A DNA stretch of 64,000 nucleotides from Sphingosinicella sp. (GCF_013911755.1 NZ_JACESP010000002.1:1-64000); one strand, 5' to 3'; counted from the stretch's first letter, positions 41,017 to 52,075 are shown. Numbers and translations are program-made. The notes: generated by a model not told the origin, from the letters alone.

Positions 41017-42480
41017 TCAGCCCGCGCGTTCCGTCAGCAGGGTGAGTTGGTCGTCGGCGCCCGACTCCTCATAGTCGGTGAGGCGCGTCGGGTACTCGCC
41101 GGTGAAGCACGCATCGCAATATTGCGGCGTCTCCTCGACGCGCATGTCCTCGCCGAGTGCGCGGTAAAGGCCGTCGATCGACAGGAACGCGAGACTGTCT
41201 ACCTTGATGTAGTCGCGCATGCGCTGGACATCCATCTGCGCGGCGAGGAGCTTCGCGCGCTCGGGCGTATCGACGCCGTAGAAACAGCTGTGCCGCGTGG
41301 GCGGGGAGGCGACGCGCATGTGGACCTCCGCAGCGCCAGCCTCGCGCATCATCTGCACGATCTTCACCGAGGTAGTGCCACGCACGATCGAATCGTCGAT
41401 GAGGACGACGCGCTTGCCCTGGATGACGGCGCGGTTGGCGTTGTGCTTCAGCTTGACGCCGAGGTTGCGGATGGCATCACCGGGCTGGATGAAGGTGCGG
41501 CCCACATAGTGCGAGCGGATGATGCCGAGTTCGAATGGGAGGCCCGATTGCTGCGCGTAGCCGATGGCGGCGGGGTTGCCGCTATCGGGCACCGGGATCA
41601 CCACGTCGGCGTCGACCGGACTTTCGATCGCGAGCTGCGCGCCGATGTTTTTGCGGACCTGATAGACCGAGAGGCCATCAAGCAGCGAATCGGGGCGCGA
41701 GAAGTAGACGTGCTCGAAGATACAGGGGCGGGGGCGCATCGCCTGGAATGGGCGCAGCGAACGCAAGCCCTTGTCGTTGATGACCACCATCTCGCCGGGC
41801 TCGATCTGGCGGAGGTACGTCGCGCCGCAGACATCGAGCGCGACGGTTTCGGAGGCGAGGATATACGAATCCTCGCGGCGGCCGATCACGAGCGGGCGGA
41901 TGCCGAGCGGATCGCGGCAGGCGATGAGGCCCTCGTCGGTCAACATCACGAGGCTGTAGGCGCCTTCCACCTGCTTCAGCGCGTCGATGACGCGGTCGAG
42001 CAGGGGCCGGTAGGTGGAGGTGGCGACGAGGTGGATGATGACCTCGGTGTCGCTCGTCGACTGGAAGATCGAGCCGCGGCGGTTGAGCTCGCGGCGGACG
42101 TGCGAGGCGTTCGAGATGTTGCCGTTGTGCGCGACCGCGAAGCCGCCAGTGGACAGTTCGGCGAACAGCGGCTGCACGTTCCTCAGCGCCGAGGCGCCGG
42201 TGGTTGAGTAGCGGACGTGGCCGATGGCGGCCTCCCCGGGCAGCTCGCGGATCACCTCGTCGCGGTCGAAGTTGCCCGCCACGTGGCCCATCGCGCGGTG
42301 GCTGTGGAAGGTTTTGCCGTCGTAGCTCGTGATACCGGCGGCCTCCTGGCCCCGGTGTTGGAGCGCATGGAGACCGAGCGCCGTGAGCGCGGCTGCGCCC
42401 TCGGCGCCCCAGACGCCGAAAACGCCGCATTCTTCCTTCAGCTTGTCGTCGTCGAAGGGGTGCGAAATCATGTCAAACAT
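41017..42480 (-). CDS. purF: Amidophosphoribosyltransferase
   Basis: A 487-residue PurF, which makes phosphoribosylamine from PRPP and glutamine, the first step of purine synthesis. The nucleophile Cys18 in E-E-C-G-V-F-G follows a 17-residue propeptide that is removed in the mature enzyme. Q-H-R-G-Q-E-A-A-G and H-N-G-N-I-S-N mark the glutaminase. V-L-I-D-D-S-I-V-R-G-T-T is the PRPP loop. ATG 42480 is supported by GGAG 7 bases ahead. The frame is open further upstream but without homology. It leads the unit with the SDR gene. Confidence 0.97.
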   Translation of the reverse strand: MFDMISHPFDDDKLKEECGVFGVWGAEGAAALTALGLHALQHRGQEAAGITSYDGKTFHSHRAMGHVAGNFDRDEVIRELPGEAAIGHVRYSTTGASALRNVQPLFAELSTGGFAVAHNGNISNASHVRRELNRRGSIFQSTSDTEVIIHLVATSTYRPLLDRVIDALKQVEGAYSLVMLTDEGLIACRDPLGIRPLVIGRREDSYILASETVALDVCGATYLRQIEPGEMVVINDKGLRSLRPFQAMRPRPCIFEHVYFSRPDSLLDGLSVYQVRKNIGAQLAIESPVDADVVIPVPDSGNPAAIGYAQQSGLPFELGIIRSHYVGRTFIQPGDAIRNLGVKLKHNANRAVIQGKRVVLIDDSIVRGTTSVKIVQMMREAGAAEVHMRVASPPTRHSCFYGVDTPERAKLLAAQMDVQRMRDYIKVDSLAFLSIDGLYRALGEDMRVEETPQYCDACFTGEYPTRLTDYEESGADDQLTLLTERAG

Positions 42481-42588
42481 TTGGCGCTCCGTGGCGGGCG
42501 GGCGATTCGAGCGTCCATATAGGGTGCCTTGCCCGGTTTGTCGCGGGGTTGTCACATATGCATGGCTGCCATGTTGCCAGCGACATGG

Positions 42589-43812
42589 TCAGGCCGCGCG
42601 ATCGAAGGCTCCGACAAGGTCGTACCCCGCGGGTTCCTGGAATAGACGCAGGCCGAATTCCGGCAGGATCGCGATCAGGTGATCGAAGATGTCGGACTGG
42701 ATCGCCTCGTATTCCGTCCACGCGGTCGTGTTGGTGAAGCAGTAAAGTTCCAGCGGCAGTCCGGTCGGCGTTGGCGAAAGCTGGCGCACCATCGTGGTCT
42801 GCCCGGTTTCGATGCGCGGATGCGCGTGTAGATAGGCCTCTACATAGTTCCGGAACGTGCCGAGATTGGTAAGCCGCCGCGTGTTCACGGGCTCGGCGGC
42901 AACCCGCTTCCGGTTCCAGCGTCCGATTTCCTCCGTCTTTTCGGCAAGATAGGCGTCAATGAGCGCAAAACGCTTCAGGCGGCCGATCTGCTCTTCGTCC
43001 AGAAAACCCACGCTCGTTTGATCGATCAGCACGGCGCGCTTGATACGGCGCACGCCGGATTCGGACATGCCGCGCCAGTTCTTGAACGCATCCTTGATGA
43101 GGCGGCTGGTCGGGATGGTGGTGATGGTCTTGTCCCAATTGCGAACTTTTACGGTATGAAGCGCAATATCGATGACGTCGCCGTCCGCGTTCTGACCGGG
43201 CATCTCGATCCAGTCGCCGACGCGCAGCATGTCGTTCGAGGCGATCTGGATGGAGGCGACGAGCGAAAGGATCGTATCCTGAAACACCAGCATCAGCACC
43301 GCGGCGAGCGCGCCGAGGCCGGAGAGCAGAATGAGCGGTGACCGGTCCATCAGCGCCGACACGACGAGCACGGCTGCTGCGCAATAAATGAGAATCTTGC
43401 CCACCTGCACATAGCCCTTGATCGGGCGCTGGGCGGCATCCTCGCGGCGCTGGTAGACGTCATTCAGCAGCGTGAGCGCCGCGCTGATCGCCATCGCGAT
43501 AGTGACGATCGAAAAGGCCACCGCGACATTGCGGACGATGGTGAGCGTGGTTTCCGAAAGGTGGGGGACGCCCGCAATGCCCATCTGCACGATGATCGAC
43601 GGCACCAGGTAGGATAGTCGCCACGCGATGCGCGAAAGCGCCTGCTTCTCCTGCCCGAACCGGCTGAGCGCCAGTGCGCGACTGAGACCTTGAAGAACGA
43701 TGACCTTGGAAAGCCAGTTGGCGGCTGCAGCGACGATGCCGAGAATGGCGAGCGCGGTGAGGGTCTGCAGCCAGGGCTGGTCGGTGAAAGCGAAGTCTAA
43801 CCCGAAAATCAT
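42589..43812 (-). CDS. Mechanosensitive channel of the MscS family (YbdG-like)
   Basis: A 407-residue membrane channel. Five membrane segments precede the MscS domain. The pore-lining region includes G-L-G-A-L-A-A-V-L-M-L-V-F-Q-D-T-I-L-S-L, and the beta domain shows V-G-D-W-I-E-M-P and D-V-I-D-I-A-L-H-T-V-K-V-R-N-W-D-K-T. The last motif and the long cytoplasmic domain are typical of YbdG/mini-conductance types, which release solutes on hypo-osmotic shock. Between it and purF lies an inverted repeat CATGGC-T-GCCATG (42561-42573). Divergent from hisI. Confidence 0.92.
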   Translation of the reverse strand: MIFGLDFAFTDQPWLQTLTALAILGIVAAAANWLSKVIVLQGLSRALALSRFGQEKQALSRIAWRLSYLVPSIIVQMGIAGVPHLSETTLTIVRNVAVAFSIVTIAMAISAALTLLNDVYQRREDAAQRPIKGYVQVGKILIYCAAAVLVVSALMDRSPLILLSGLGALAAVLMLVFQDTILSLVASIQIASNDMLRVGDWIEMPGQNADGDVIDIALHTVKVRNWDKTITTIPTSRLIKDAFKNWRGMSESGVRRIKRAVLIDQTSVGFLDEEQIGRLKRFALIDAYLAEKTEEIGRWNRKRVAAEPVNTRRLTNLGTFRNYVEAYLHAHPRIETGQTTMVRQLSPTPTGLPLELYCFTNTTAWTEYEAIQSDIFDHLIAILPEFGLRLFQEPAGYDLVGAFDRAA

Positions 43813-43893
43813 ATCCTCCTGTCGGTTGAGCAGGCGTTATTTCATAGTGCGGCGGCTATGGCCACCCGCCGGGTCCCGCGCTAAGCGGAGCAG

Positions 43894-44202
43894 ATGGACC
43901 TGAAATTCGACGATAAAGGGCTGGTAACGGCCATTGTGACCGACAGCACCACCGGCGAACTGCTGATGGTCGCGCACATGAACGCCGAAGCCTATGCGAA
44001 GACGCTGGAGACGCGCGAGGCGCACTTTTGGTCGCGCTCGCGGCAGGAACTCTGGCACAAGGGCGCGACGAGCGGGAACACGATGCGGGTCGTGGAGGTC
44101 CATGTCGATTGCGACAAGGATGCGGTCTGGCTGAAGGTGGAGCCCGCCGGACCTGCCTGCCACACCGGAGCACGGACCTGCTTCTTTACGCAGGTAGGTT
44201 GA
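43894..44202 (+). CDS. hisI: Phosphoribosyl-AMP cyclohydrolase
   Basis: A 102-residue HisI for step three of histidine synthesis (opening of the PR-AMP ring). The family core is present: [18 protein letters not shown], the metal-binding V-D-C-D-K-D-A, and C-terminal zinc cysteines C-H-T-G-A-R-T-C-F. It is monofunctional (no HisE domain) and shorter than many homologues at the N-terminus, but complete. The stop codon lies inside the palindromic operator of the next operon. Confidence 0.95.
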   Translation: MDLKFDDKGLVTAIVTDSTTGELLMVAHMNAEAYAKTLETREAHFWSRSRQELWHKGATSGNTMRVVEVHVDCDKDAVWLKVEPAGPACHTGARTCFFTQVG

Positions 44203-44221
44203 CGTTTACGTAAACGTCAAC
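44198..44221. promoter_or_regulatory. Perfect 24-bp palindrome, probable MerR-family operator
   Basis: Half-site GTTGACGTTTAC followed at once by its exact reverse complement GTAAACGTCAAC, 24 bases with no mismatch. It lies 14 bases before ATG 44235 of the MerR-type gene and covers the hisI stop codon. The sequence and placement suit autoregulation by that protein and control of the acyl-CoA degradation operon behind it. It resembles the ACGT-rich sites of LiuR-type regulators, as I recall them. Confidence 0.8.
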
Positions 44222-44234
44222 TAATCAGGCGCTC

Positions 44235-44657
44235 ATGCCGCAGCGCCCGATGGAAGCCGTTCGCGAGGACGAAACCTTCACCATCACCGATCTCGCCGCC
44301 GAGTTCGGCGTGACGCCGCGCGCGATCCGCTTCTATGAGGGTGAGGGGCTGATCGAGCCTGCGCGGCAGGGGCAGAGCCGCGTCTATTCACGCGGCGACC
44401 GCGCCCGGCTGGCGTGGATCCTGCGCGGCAAGAACGTCGGCTTCAGCCTTGCCGAGATCAAGGAAATCCTCGACCTTTACCACGCGGGGGACGGGCGCGT
44501 CCGTCAGCGGGAGCGCACGCTGGAGCTTTGCCGCCGCCAGATCGGCGTTTTGACCAACCAGCGTAACGATATCGATGCTACGATCACCGAGCTTCAGGAG
44601 TTTGTAGCCGTTGTGGAGGGCCTGTTGCCCTCGAATGCCAAATCCGGGGAGTCCTGA
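44235..44657 (+). CDS. MerR family transcriptional regulator (LiuR-like)
   Basis: A 140-residue MerR-type regulator. The N-terminal winged helix begins [24 protein letters not shown] and is followed by [13 protein letters not shown] coiled-coil dimer helix ends the protein. No metal-binding cysteine pair is seen, which points to an organic or acyl-CoA effector. It is first in an operon with acyl-CoA dehydrogenase, thiolase and FadJ-like genes, starting 1 base before the dehydrogenase. In proteobacteria, similar MerR proteins (LiuR) govern branched-chain amino acid or fatty acid breakdown. The perfect palindrome at 44198-44221 is its likely site. Confidence 0.9.
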   Translation: MPQRPMEAVREDETFTITDLAAEFGVTPRAIRFYEGEGLIEPARQGQSRVYSRGDRARLAWILRGKNVGFSLAEIKEILDLYHAGDGRVRQRERTLELCRRQIGVLTNQRNDIDATITELQEFVAVVEGLLPSNAKSGES

Positions 44658-44658
44658 C

Positions 44659-46461
44659 ATGCCCACCTACCGCGCGCCCGTTCGCGACACCAAATTCATC
44701 CTCGACGAGGTGATCGGCCTCGACCGCTATTCGAATCTGCCGACCTTTTCGGAAGCGACGCCCGACATGGTGGCCGCAATCCTTGAGGAAGGCGCAAAAT
44801 TCGTGGAAGGCGCCGTGCAGCCGATCAACTTCTCGGGCGACCGTGAGGGGTGCAAGCGCCATGAGGACGGCTCGGTGACGACGCCGAAGGGCTACAAGGA
44901 AGCTTATCAGGCCTTCGTCGAGGGCGGCTGGGGCACGCTGCACATGAGCCCGGAGTTCGGGGGGCAGGGCCTGCCGTACACGATCAGCATGGCGTTCGAG
45001 GAGTATCTGAGCTCCGCCGGCATGGCGTTCGCGATGTACCCCGGTCTCACTGCCGGCGCGATCGCCTCCATCGAGGTGAAGGGTTCGGACGAACAGAAGC
45101 AGAAGTACCTGCCCAACATGGTTTCCGGCAAGTGGACCGGCACCATGAACCTGACCGAGCCGCACTGCGGCACCGACCTCGGTCTGATCCGGACCAAGGC
45201 GGTGGACGCAGGCGACGGCAGCTACAGGATCACCGGCACTAAGATCTTCATCTCGGCGGGCGAGCACGACCTTGCGGAGAACATCATCCACCTCGTGCTG
45301 GCGAAGCGCGAGGGTGCGCCCGACACCGTGAAGGGCATTTCGCTGTTCATCGTGCCGAAGTTTCTAGTGAACGACGACGGCAGCCTCGGCGCACGCAACG
45401 GCGTTTCCTGCGGCGCCATCGAGCATAAGATGGGCATTCACGGCAATGCGACCTGCGTGCTCAACTACGACGAGGCGACCGGCTATCTCGTCGGCGAGCC
45501 GGAGCGCGGGCTGGAAGCCATGTTCATCATGATGAACGTGGCGCGGCTCGGCGTCGGGCTGCAGGGGCTTTCGCAGGGCGAGGTCGCCTATCAGAACGCC
45601 GTCACCTACGCGCTGGAGCGGCGACAGGGGCGGGCGCTGACCGGCCCGGCCGAGCCCGGCGAGAAAGCCGATCCGATCATCGTTCACCCGGACGTGCGGC
45701 GTATGCTGATGGACGGCAAGGCGTTTACCGAGGGCGCCCGCGCGCTGCTGCTGTGGGGGGCGCTGCAGGTCGACCTTTCGAAAAAGGCGCAGACCGAGGA
45801 GGAACGCGCCAACGCCGACGAGCTGATCAGCCTGCTCACCCCCGTCATCAAGGGCTACACGACTGACAAGGGCTTCGAGACGGCGGTGAACGCGCAGCAG
45901 GTGTATGGGGGCCACGGCTATGTCGGCGAATGGGGCATGGAGCAGTTCGTCCGCGATGCGCGCATTGCCCAGATATATGAAGGCACCAACGGCGTTCAGG
46001 CGATGGACCTTGTGGGCCGCAAGCTCGGTCGCCACGGCGGCAAGGGGCTGATGCTGCTCGCTGCCGCGATCGGCGAGGAGGTTGCCGCCGCGAAGGCGGA
46101 CGCCGCGCTGGCGCCAATGGCCGAAGCGTTGGAGAAGGCCGGGAACGAGCTGCAGACGGCGACGATGTGGCTGATGCAGAACGGCATGGCAGATCCCAAC
46201 AATGCCGGTGCGGCTGCCGTGCCCTACATGCATCTGATGGGCGTCGTCGTGCTCGGCTGGATGTGGCTGAAGATGGCGCGCGCGGCGCAGGCGGCGCTGG
46301 CAGCGGGCGCGTCCGACTCCTCTTTCTACGAGGCTAAATTGACGACCGCCCGCTACTATAGTGCTCGCTACCTGCCGGATGCGGGCGCCCTGCGCCGCAA
46401 GCTGGAAACCGGCGCCGAGACACTCATGGCACTTCCGGCCGACGCATTCGCGCGCGCCTGA
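44659..46461 (+). CDS. Acyl-CoA dehydrogenase with C-terminal extension
   Basis: A 600-residue FAD enzyme of the long form (acyl-CoA dehydrogenase plus C-terminal domain, FadE-like clade with an N-terminal 'AcdN' helix). Core motifs: [13 protein letters not shown] near residue 160 (flavin/substrate), Q-Q-V-Y-G-G-H-G-Y, and the catalytic Glu in I-Y-E-G-T-N-G-V-Q. It carries out the first oxidation step on a fatty or related acyl-CoA. ATG 44659 follows GGGGAG at 44646; stop-to-start distance from the MerR gene is 1 base. Confidence 0.93.
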   Translation: MPTYRAPVRDTKFILDEVIGLDRYSNLPTFSEATPDMVAAILEEGAKFVEGAVQPINFSGDREGCKRHEDGSVTTPKGYKEAYQAFVEGGWGTLHMSPEFGGQGLPYTISMAFEEYLSSAGMAFAMYPGLTAGAIASIEVKGSDEQKQKYLPNMVSGKWTGTMNLTEPHCGTDLGLIRTKAVDAGDGSYRITGTKIFISAGEHDLAENIIHLVLAKREGAPDTVKGISLFIVPKFLVNDDGSLGARNGVSCGAIEHKMGIHGNATCVLNYDEATGYLVGEPERGLEAMFIMMNVARLGVGLQGLSQGEVAYQNAVTYALERRQGRALTGPAEPGEKADPIIVHPDVRRMLMDGKAFTEGARALLLWGALQVDLSKKAQTEEERANADELISLLTPVIKGYTTDKGFETAVNAQQVYGGHGYVGEWGMEQFVRDARIAQIYEGTNGVQAMDLVGRKLGRHGGKGLMLLAAAIGEEVAAAKADAALAPMAEALEKAGNELQTATMWLMQNGMADPNNAGAAAVPYMHLMGVVVLGWMWLKMARAAQAALAAGASDSSFYEAKLTTARYYSARYLPDAGALRRKLETGAETLMALPADAFARA

Positions 46462-46481
46462 CAGACAAAGGAGCAAACCCA

Positions 46482-47693
46482 ATGGCCGAAGCCTATATCT
46501 ACGATGCCGTCAGGACACCGCGCGGACGCGGCAAATCGAACGGCAGCCTGCACGAAATCACGCCGATCCAGCTTGCGACGCAGGTGTTGCAGGCCGTGCG
46601 CGACCGCAACCCCATCGACACCGCCGATGTCGACGACGTCGTGCTCGGCTGCGTCGCGCCGATCGGTGAGCAGGGATCGGACATCGCGCGCGTTGCCGTG
46701 CTGAACGCTGACTATGCGCAGACGACCGCAGGCGTGCAGATCAACCGCTTCTGCGCCTCCGGCCTTGAAGCGACGAACATGGCCGCCGCCAAGGTAATGG
46801 CGGGCGAGGCCGAGTTCGCGATCGGCGGCGGCGTCGAATCCATGTCCCGCATCCCGATGGGCGCCGACGGCGGCGCGTGGGCGATGGACCCTGCCGTGGC
46901 GCACAAACTTTACTTCGCGCCGCAGGGCATCGGCGCCGACCTCATCGCGACCAAATACGGCTTCTCGCGCGACGATGTGGACGCCTATGCGGTTGAGAGC
47001 CAGAAGCGCGCGAAACGCTCGTGGGACGAAGGCCGCTTTGCGCGTTCCATCGTGCCGGTGCGCGACGTGATCGGCGAGGTCGTTCTCGACCGCGACGAAC
47101 ATATGCGCCCCGAAGCCGACATGCAGTCGCTGGGCAGCCTGAAGGCCAGTTTCGCCGACATGGGCGAGACGATGCCGGGCTTCGATGCCATCGCGCTGAT
47201 GAAGTACCCGGAGGTCGAGCGCATCAACCACGTGCACCACGCCGGCAACAGCTCCGGCATCGTTGACGGCGCCGCCGCGGTGCTCGTCGGCAGCAAGGCG
47301 ATGGGCGAGAAGTACGGCCTCAAGCCACGTGCGCGCATCCGCGCCATGGGCTCGGTCGGCTCAGAGCCGACGATCATGCTCACCGGCCCCGAGTTCGTCG
47401 CGCGGAAGGTGCTGAAGCGCGCGGGCATGGACACCTCGGACATCGACCTTTTCGAGCTGAACGAGGCCTTTGCCAGCGTCGTGCTACGCTACATGCAGGC
47501 ACTGAATATCCCGCATGACAAGATCAACGTGAACGGTGGCGCGATCGCGATGGGCCATCCGCTGGGCGCCACCGGCGCCATGATCCTCGGCACCGTGCTC
47601 GACGAGCTGGAACGCACGGGCAAGGGCACTGCTCTCATCAACCTGTGCGTCGGCGCGGGCATGGGCACCGGCACGATCATCGAGCGTATCTGA
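46482..47693 (+). CDS. Acetyl-CoA C-acyltransferase (thiolase)
   Basis: A 403-residue thiolase. The nucleophile Cys is in N-R-F-C-A-S-G-L-E near residue 88. The family's later motifs are N-E-A-F-A, the catalytic His in [15 protein letters not shown] and the second Cys in C-V-G-A-G-M-G-T-G. It cleaves 3-ketoacyl-CoA at the end of each beta-oxidation round (FadA/FadI-type). AAAGGAG precedes the ATG. It stands between the dehydrogenase and the FadJ-like gene, in the order expected for a complete cycle. Confidence 0.94.
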   Translation: MAEAYIYDAVRTPRGRGKSNGSLHEITPIQLATQVLQAVRDRNPIDTADVDDVVLGCVAPIGEQGSDIARVAVLNADYAQTTAGVQINRFCASGLEATNMAAAKVMAGEAEFAIGGGVESMSRIPMGADGGAWAMDPAVAHKLYFAPQGIGADLIATKYGFSRDDVDAYAVESQKRAKRSWDEGRFARSIVPVRDVIGEVVLDRDEHMRPEADMQSLGSLKASFADMGETMPGFDAIALMKYPEVERINHVHHAGNSSGIVDGAAAVLVGSKAMGEKYGLKPRARIRAMGSVGSEPTIMLTGPEFVARKVLKRAGMDTSDIDLFELNEAFASVVLRYMQALNIPHDKINVNGGAIAMGHPLGATGAMILGTVLDELERTGKGTALINLCVGAGMGTGTIIERI

Positions 47694-47712
47694 GCGAGCG
47701 GAGGGGACGAGA

Positions 47713-49896
47713 ATGACCATGGAAACCATCAAGTACGACCTCGACGCCGACGGTGTCGCGCTGTTCACGATCGATGTGCCCGGCCAATCGATGAATGTCA
47801 TCACCGCCGAGTTGACGCGCGACTTCGACACCATGATCGGGATGATCGAGAAGGACGAAGCCATCAAGGGCGCCGTCATCACCAGCGGCAAGCCGAGCGG
47901 CTTCATGGCTGGCGCCGACCTCAAGGGCATGGGCGGCGCGCTCTCCGGAGGTAGTGAAGGCGTCGGCGGCAAACCGAATATGGCGAAGCTGTTCGATGGC
48001 GTGTTCACGCTGAACCGCCTGTTCCGCCGTCTGGAAACGAGCGGCAAGCCCGTGGCGGCGGCGATCAACGGCATCGCGCTCGGGGGCGGTCTCGAGCTTT
48101 GCCTCGCCTGCCACTACCGCGTCGTTGCCGACAATCCGAAGCTGCAACTGGGTCTGCCCGAAGTGATGGTCGGCCTGTTCCCCGGCGCGGGCGGCACGCA
48201 GCGCCTGCCGCGCCTGATGGGGATTCAGGCGGCTTCGATGTATCTGCTTCAGGGCAAATCCATGTCGCCACAGGAAGCCCTCGGCTTCGGCGTCGCAAAC
48301 GAGCTTGCCCCCGCCGACGAGGTTGTCGCTAAGGCCAAGGCCTGGGTGAAGGCGAACCCGACGAAGGGTGAGCAGCCGTGGGACCAGAAGGGCTTCAAGT
48401 TCCCCGGCGGCGTGGGCCAGTTCAACCCGGCCTTCATCCAGACGTTCGTGGGCGGGAACGCCATGGTGCTCAAGATGACCAACGGCAACATGAACGCGCC
48501 GCGCGCGATCATGTCGGCGGTCTATGAAGGATCGCAGGTGCCCATGGACCTCGCCATCCGCATCGAGAGCAAGTATTTCGCCAAGGTCGCCGCTGATCCG
48601 CAGGCGATGAACATGGTCCGCAGCCTGTTCGTCAACAAGCAGGCGGCCGAGAAAGGCGCGCGGCGTCCGAAAGGTGTCGCGAGGATGCCGACGAAGAAGC
48701 TCGGTATGCTCGGCGCAGGCATGATGGGGGCGGGCATCGCGCTTGTTTCAGCGCGCGCGGGCATTGAGGTCGTGCTGCTCGACCGCAGCATCGAAGCGGC
48801 GGAGAAGGGTAAAGCCTACACCGCGGACAAGCTGAAGCGGCTGCCGAAGGAGAAGCTGGACGAAATCCTTGCCCGCATCCTCCCGACGACCGACTTCGCG
48901 GACCTGAAGGGCTGCGACTTCATCATCGAGGCGGTGTTCGAGGATCGCGCCATCAAGGCGGAGACGACGCAGAAGACGGAAGCTGTCGTCGGTGCCGACA
49001 CGATCTTCGGCTCCAACACCTCGACGCTGCCGATCACCAGCCTCGCCAAGGCGTGGACGCGACCTGAAAACTTCATCGGCGTACACTTCTTTTCGCCGGT
49101 TGAGAAAATGCCGCTCGTGGAGATCATCGTCGGCGAGAAGACCGGACCGGAAGCCATTGCAAAGGCGCTGGATTACGTCGCGCAGATCAAGAAGACGCCG
49201 ATCGTCGTCAACGACAGCCGCGGCTTCTACACGTCGCGCTGCTTCGGAACGTACACGGCCGAAGGTTCGGTGATGGTCGGCGAGGGCGTGAACCCAGCGC
49301 TCGTCGAGAATATCGGCAAGCAGATGGGTATGCCGGTGGGGCCGCTCGCGGTGTTCGACGAGGTTTCGATCGAACTTGGCCATAAGGTCATGCTGCAGAC
49401 GAAGAAAGACCTCGGCGATGCCTACAAGGGCACCGCGGCCGATGACGTCATCGAGAAGATGGTCGCGCTCGGCCGTCTCGGTCGCAAGGCGGGCAAGGGC
49501 TACTACGATTATCCCGAAGACGGCAAGAAGGTGCTGTGGGCTGACCTGGGCAAGACCTTCGGCCAGAAGGCTGGTGGCGAACAGCCTGCGCCGGAGGAGG
49601 TCAAAACCCGGCTCACCTACCGCCAGCTCGTGGAATGCGCACGCTGCTTCGCGGAAGGCGTGCTGGAGACGCCCGAGGACGGCGATCTTGGCGCGATCTT
49701 CGGCTGGGGCTTCATGCCGCATACCGGCGGACCGTTCAGCATGATGGATACGATCGGCCTCGACGAGGTTGTCCGCACGCTCGATCGCCTGACGCAGCAA
49801 TACGGTGAACGCTTCGCGCCGCCGCAGCTGTTGCGCGACATGGCGGCGAAGGGTGAGACCTTCTACGGCAATGCGAAGCTGAAACAGGCGGCCTAA
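47713..49896 (+). CDS. 3-hydroxyacyl-CoA dehydrogenase/enoyl-CoA hydratase (FadJ-like)
   Basis: A 727-residue bifunctional enzyme. The N-terminal enoyl-CoA hydratase part (about 1-300) keeps both catalytic Glu regions, G-G-G-L-E-L-C and L-G-L-P-E-V-M, and the oxyanion hole segment F-M-A-G-A-D-L-K. The NAD-binding half begins [14 protein letters not shown] near residue 335, with the catalytic His in [11 protein letters not shown]. Together these form the middle two steps of beta-oxidation, and the operon thus covers one full cycle. It ends the operon; a strong terminator follows. Confidence 0.95.
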   Translation: MTMETIKYDLDADGVALFTIDVPGQSMNVITAELTRDFDTMIGMIEKDEAIKGAVITSGKPSGFMAGADLKGMGGALSGGSEGVGGKPNMAKLFDGVFTLNRLFRRLETSGKPVAAAINGIALGGGLELCLACHYRVVADNPKLQLGLPEVMVGLFPGAGGTQRLPRLMGIQAASMYLLQGKSMSPQEALGFGVANELAPADEVVAKAKAWVKANPTKGEQPWDQKGFKFPGGVGQFNPAFIQTFVGGNAMVLKMTNGNMNAPRAIMSAVYEGSQVPMDLAIRIESKYFAKVAADPQAMNMVRSLFVNKQAAEKGARRPKGVARMPTKKLGMLGAGMMGAGIALVSARAGIEVVLLDRSIEAAEKGKAYTADKLKRLPKEKLDEILARILPTTDFADLKGCDFIIEAVFEDRAIKAETTQKTEAVVGADTIFGSNTSTLPITSLAKAWTRPENFIGVHFFSPVEKMPLVEIIVGEKTGPEAIAKALDYVAQIKKTPIVVNDSRGFYTSRCFGTYTAEGSVMVGEGVNPALVENIGKQMGMPVGPLAVFDEVSIELGHKVMLQTKKDLGDAYKGTAADDVIEKMVALGRLGRKAGKGYYDYPEDGKKVLWADLGKTFGQKAGGEQPAPEEVKTRLTYRQLVECARCFAEGVLETPEDGDLGAIFGWGFMPHTGGPFSMMDTIGLDEVVRTLDRLTQQYGERFAPPQLLRDMAAKGETFYGNAKLKQAA

Positions 49897-49919
49897 GCAA
49901 CAGGCTTTCAGATTTGCGC

Positions 49920-49947
49920 GGGGCTGCCGGAAACGGCGGCCCCTTTT
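49920..49947 (+). terminator. Intrinsic terminator of the beta-oxidation operon
   Basis: GGGGCTGCCG (49920-49929) pairs over ten positions (one G-T) with CGGCGGCCCC (49934-49943), loop GAAA, followed by TTTTGC. This is a textbook rho-independent hairpin, 24 bases beyond the FadJ-like stop codon. Confidence 0.9.
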
Positions 49948-50174
49948 GCTTTGGAAAATATGTTCAGCGCTTCTTAAGTTTGAATCCGCATGTTTGACGT
50001 CAAAGGCGCTTAACGAGATTCGGAACGGCGCAGATTTGACTCAGGTCGTCGCACGTTTCGGCTCCGTTCGTTTAAAGGGCTTTTCAGAATGGCGCATTTG
50101 CCTCATTCTGGCACGGTAGTGGAGTTTGAGTAGCCTGCGCGGGGGCGCGGGCGGCGGGTGGGAGACTAGCGATC

Positions 50175-51194
50175 ATGCGTCTGCATTTGATCGTCGCGTT
50201 CATTGTTTCCATTTTTGTGGGTGTGCCAATCGCGCCCCAGCCGGCCACAGCCGCCAGCCTTGTTTCCGTTTCCAAGTATGCAGCCATCCTTGTCGATGCG
50301 GACAGCGGCGAGGTGCTCTACGCGCGCAATCCCGATGAAGCCCGCCACCCCGCCTCGATCACCAAGGTGATGACGCTCTACCTGACGTTCGATGCGCTCG
50401 AGCGCAAAGAGCTGAAGATGAGCGACAAGGTCTATTTCTCGGCCAACGCCGCGGCGCAGCCGCCCTCCAAGCTTGGTGTGCCGCGTGGCGGATGGATTAC
50501 CGTGGAACAGGCGGTTCGCGCGCTCACCACCAAGTCGGCAAACGACGTCGCGGTCGCGCTTGCCGAAAGGCTCGATGGCTCTGAGGTCATTTTCGCGCGC
50601 GCCATGACCGAGAAGGCGAAGGCGCTCGGCATGAACAGCAGTGCCTTCTTCAATGCTTCGGGCCTGCCGAACGCCGCGCACCACACGACTGCGCGCGACC
50701 TCGCCACGCTTTCGAAGGCGCTGATCCGCGATTTCCCGCAGTATTATCCGTATTTTTCGGAGCAGCAGTTCAACTTCCAGGGCACGGTGATGCCCAATCA
50801 TAACAAGCTGCTCGGCAAGTTCGTCGGTCTCGACGGGATCAAGACCGGCTACACAAATGCCTCCGGCTTCACGCTTGCCGCGTCAGCGGTGCGCGATGGG
50901 CGCCGGCTGATCGCGGTCGTGCTCGGCGCGCCGACGTCGGCTGCGCGGAACAACAATATCGAAGCACTGCTCGCCTCCGGCTTCGACGTGCTGAAGAAAC
51001 GGCGCCAGGGCGAGCACCTGACGGTCGCCATGTCGATGAACGAAGTACCGCAGATGCTGGACTTCCAGCAGGCGGTGACGGAGCAGGGTTCGTCCGACGA
51101 CGTCAGCGTCTGGCGTAGCGCGATCCGCAGCGACCAGACGCCGACGCCGTCGGCGTCAGCTCACTCCGGCAAGAAGTCCGGCACCGACAAGTAG
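50175..51194 (+). CDS. D-alanyl-D-alanine carboxypeptidase (DacA-like, low-molecular-weight PBP)
   Basis: A 339-residue periplasmic serine DD-peptidase that trims the last D-Ala of peptidoglycan stem peptides. The signal peptide covers about 1-27. The three penicillin-binding motifs are complete: S61-I-T-K64, S121-A-N123 and K223-T-G225. It lacks the PBP5-type second domain and amphipathic anchor; instead a Ser/Thr-rich tail follows. The tail-coding DNA overlaps the 3' end of cysK on the other strand by 34 bases. The 278-base upstream region has no gene beyond the terminator at 49920 and must contain its promoter. Confidence 0.93.
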   Translation: MRLHLIVAFIVSIFVGVPIAPQPATAASLVSVSKYAAILVDADSGEVLYARNPDEARHPASITKVMTLYLTFDALERKELKMSDKVYFSANAAAQPPSKLGVPRGGWITVEQAVRALTTKSANDVAVALAERLDGSEVIFARAMTEKAKALGMNSSAFFNASGLPNAAHHTTARDLATLSKALIRDFPQYYPYFSEQQFNFQGTVMPNHNKLLGKFVGLDGIKTGYTNASGFTLAASAVRDGRRLIAVVLGAPTSAARNNNIEALLASGFDVLKKRRQGEHLTVAMSMNEVPQMLDFQQAVTEQGSSDDVSVWRSAIRSDQTPTPSASAHSGKKSGTDK

Positions 51195-52075
51195 CGCTCG
51201 CCGGTGTCGTAGTTGAAGCCGAGCACGCGGTGCTTCGGATTCTTTTCGAGGTGCTGGCGGATCGCGGCGAGTGTCGCGCCCGATGAAATCCCAACAAGCG
51301 TTCCTTCCTCGCGCGCGGAGCGGCGGGCCATTTCCTTGGCGTCGTCCGGCGCGACCTGGATGATGCCGTCAAGCAGCGCCGTATCCATCACGCCTGGCAC
51401 GAAGCCCGCGCCGATGCCCTGAATCGGGTGCGGACCCGGCTGGCCGCCCGAGAGTACGGGGGAGAGCGTCGGTTCCACGGCATAAACCTTGAGGCCGGGC
51501 ATCTTCGGCTTCAGCACCTTGGCGCAGGCGGTGATGTGCCCGCCGGTGCCGACACCGGTGATGATCGCGTCGAGCCCGTCCGGGAAATCGGCGAGGATTT
51601 CCTGCGTCGTCGTCTTCACGTGCGCGGTGACGTTCGCGGGGTTTTCGAACTGCTGCGGCATCCATGCGTCGGGGGTCGAGCCGACGATTTCCACGGCGCG
51701 CTCGATGGCACCCTTCATGCCCTTCTCGCGCGGCGTCAGGTCGAAGGTCGCGCCGTAAGCGAGCATGAGGCGGCGACGTTCCAGCGACATCGATTCGGGC
51801 ATCACCAGCACGAGGCGGTAGCCTTTGACGGCAGCGACCATCGCAAGGCCGATGCCCGTGTTGCCCGAGGTGGGCTCCACGATCGTGCCGCCGGGTTTGA
51901 GTGCGCCGGAAGCTTCAGCGTCCTCGATCATCGCGAGCGCGATGCGGTCCTTGATCGAGCCGCCCGGGTTGGACCGCTCCGACTTCACCCACACCGATGC
52001 GTCCGGTCCGAACAGGCGGTTCACCCGGATGTGCGGCGTGCCGCCGATCGTTTCCAGTATGCTTGCTGCCTTCAT
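51161..52075 (-). CDS. cysK: Cysteine synthase A (O-acetylserine sulfhydrylase)
   Basis: A 304-residue PLP fold-type II enzyme that makes cysteine from O-acetylserine and sulfide. Lys42 in [10 protein letters not shown] binds PLP. The substrate loop is P-T-S-G-N-T-G and the phosphate-binding loop is G-V-G-T-G-G-H. The C-terminal end is shorter than in E. coli CysK. Its start overlaps the MFS stop by 4 bases (ATGA), so the two are one unit, and its 3' end overlaps the dacA-like gene by 34 bases. Confidence 0.93.
   Translation of the reverse strand: MKAASILETIGGTPHIRVNRLFGPDASVWVKSERSNPGGSIKDRIALAMIEDAEASGALKPGGTIVEPTSGNTGIGLAMVAAVKGYRLVLVMPESMSLERRRLMLAYGATFDLTPREKGMKGAIERAVEIVGSTPDAWMPQQFENPANVTAHVKTTTQEILADFPDGLDAIITGVGTGGHITACAKVLKPKMPGLKVYAVEPTLSPVLSGGQPGPHPIQGIGAGFVPGVMDTALLDGIIQVAPDDAKEMARRSAREEGTLVGISSGATLAAIRQHLEKNPKHRVLGFNYDTGERYLSVPDFLPE

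Noticed and set aside
42561-42573. Inverted repeat CATGGC-T-GCCATG between purF and the channel gene, as a PurR-like operator or terminator
   Set aside because: Short, no T run, no known consensus; noted under the channel gene only.
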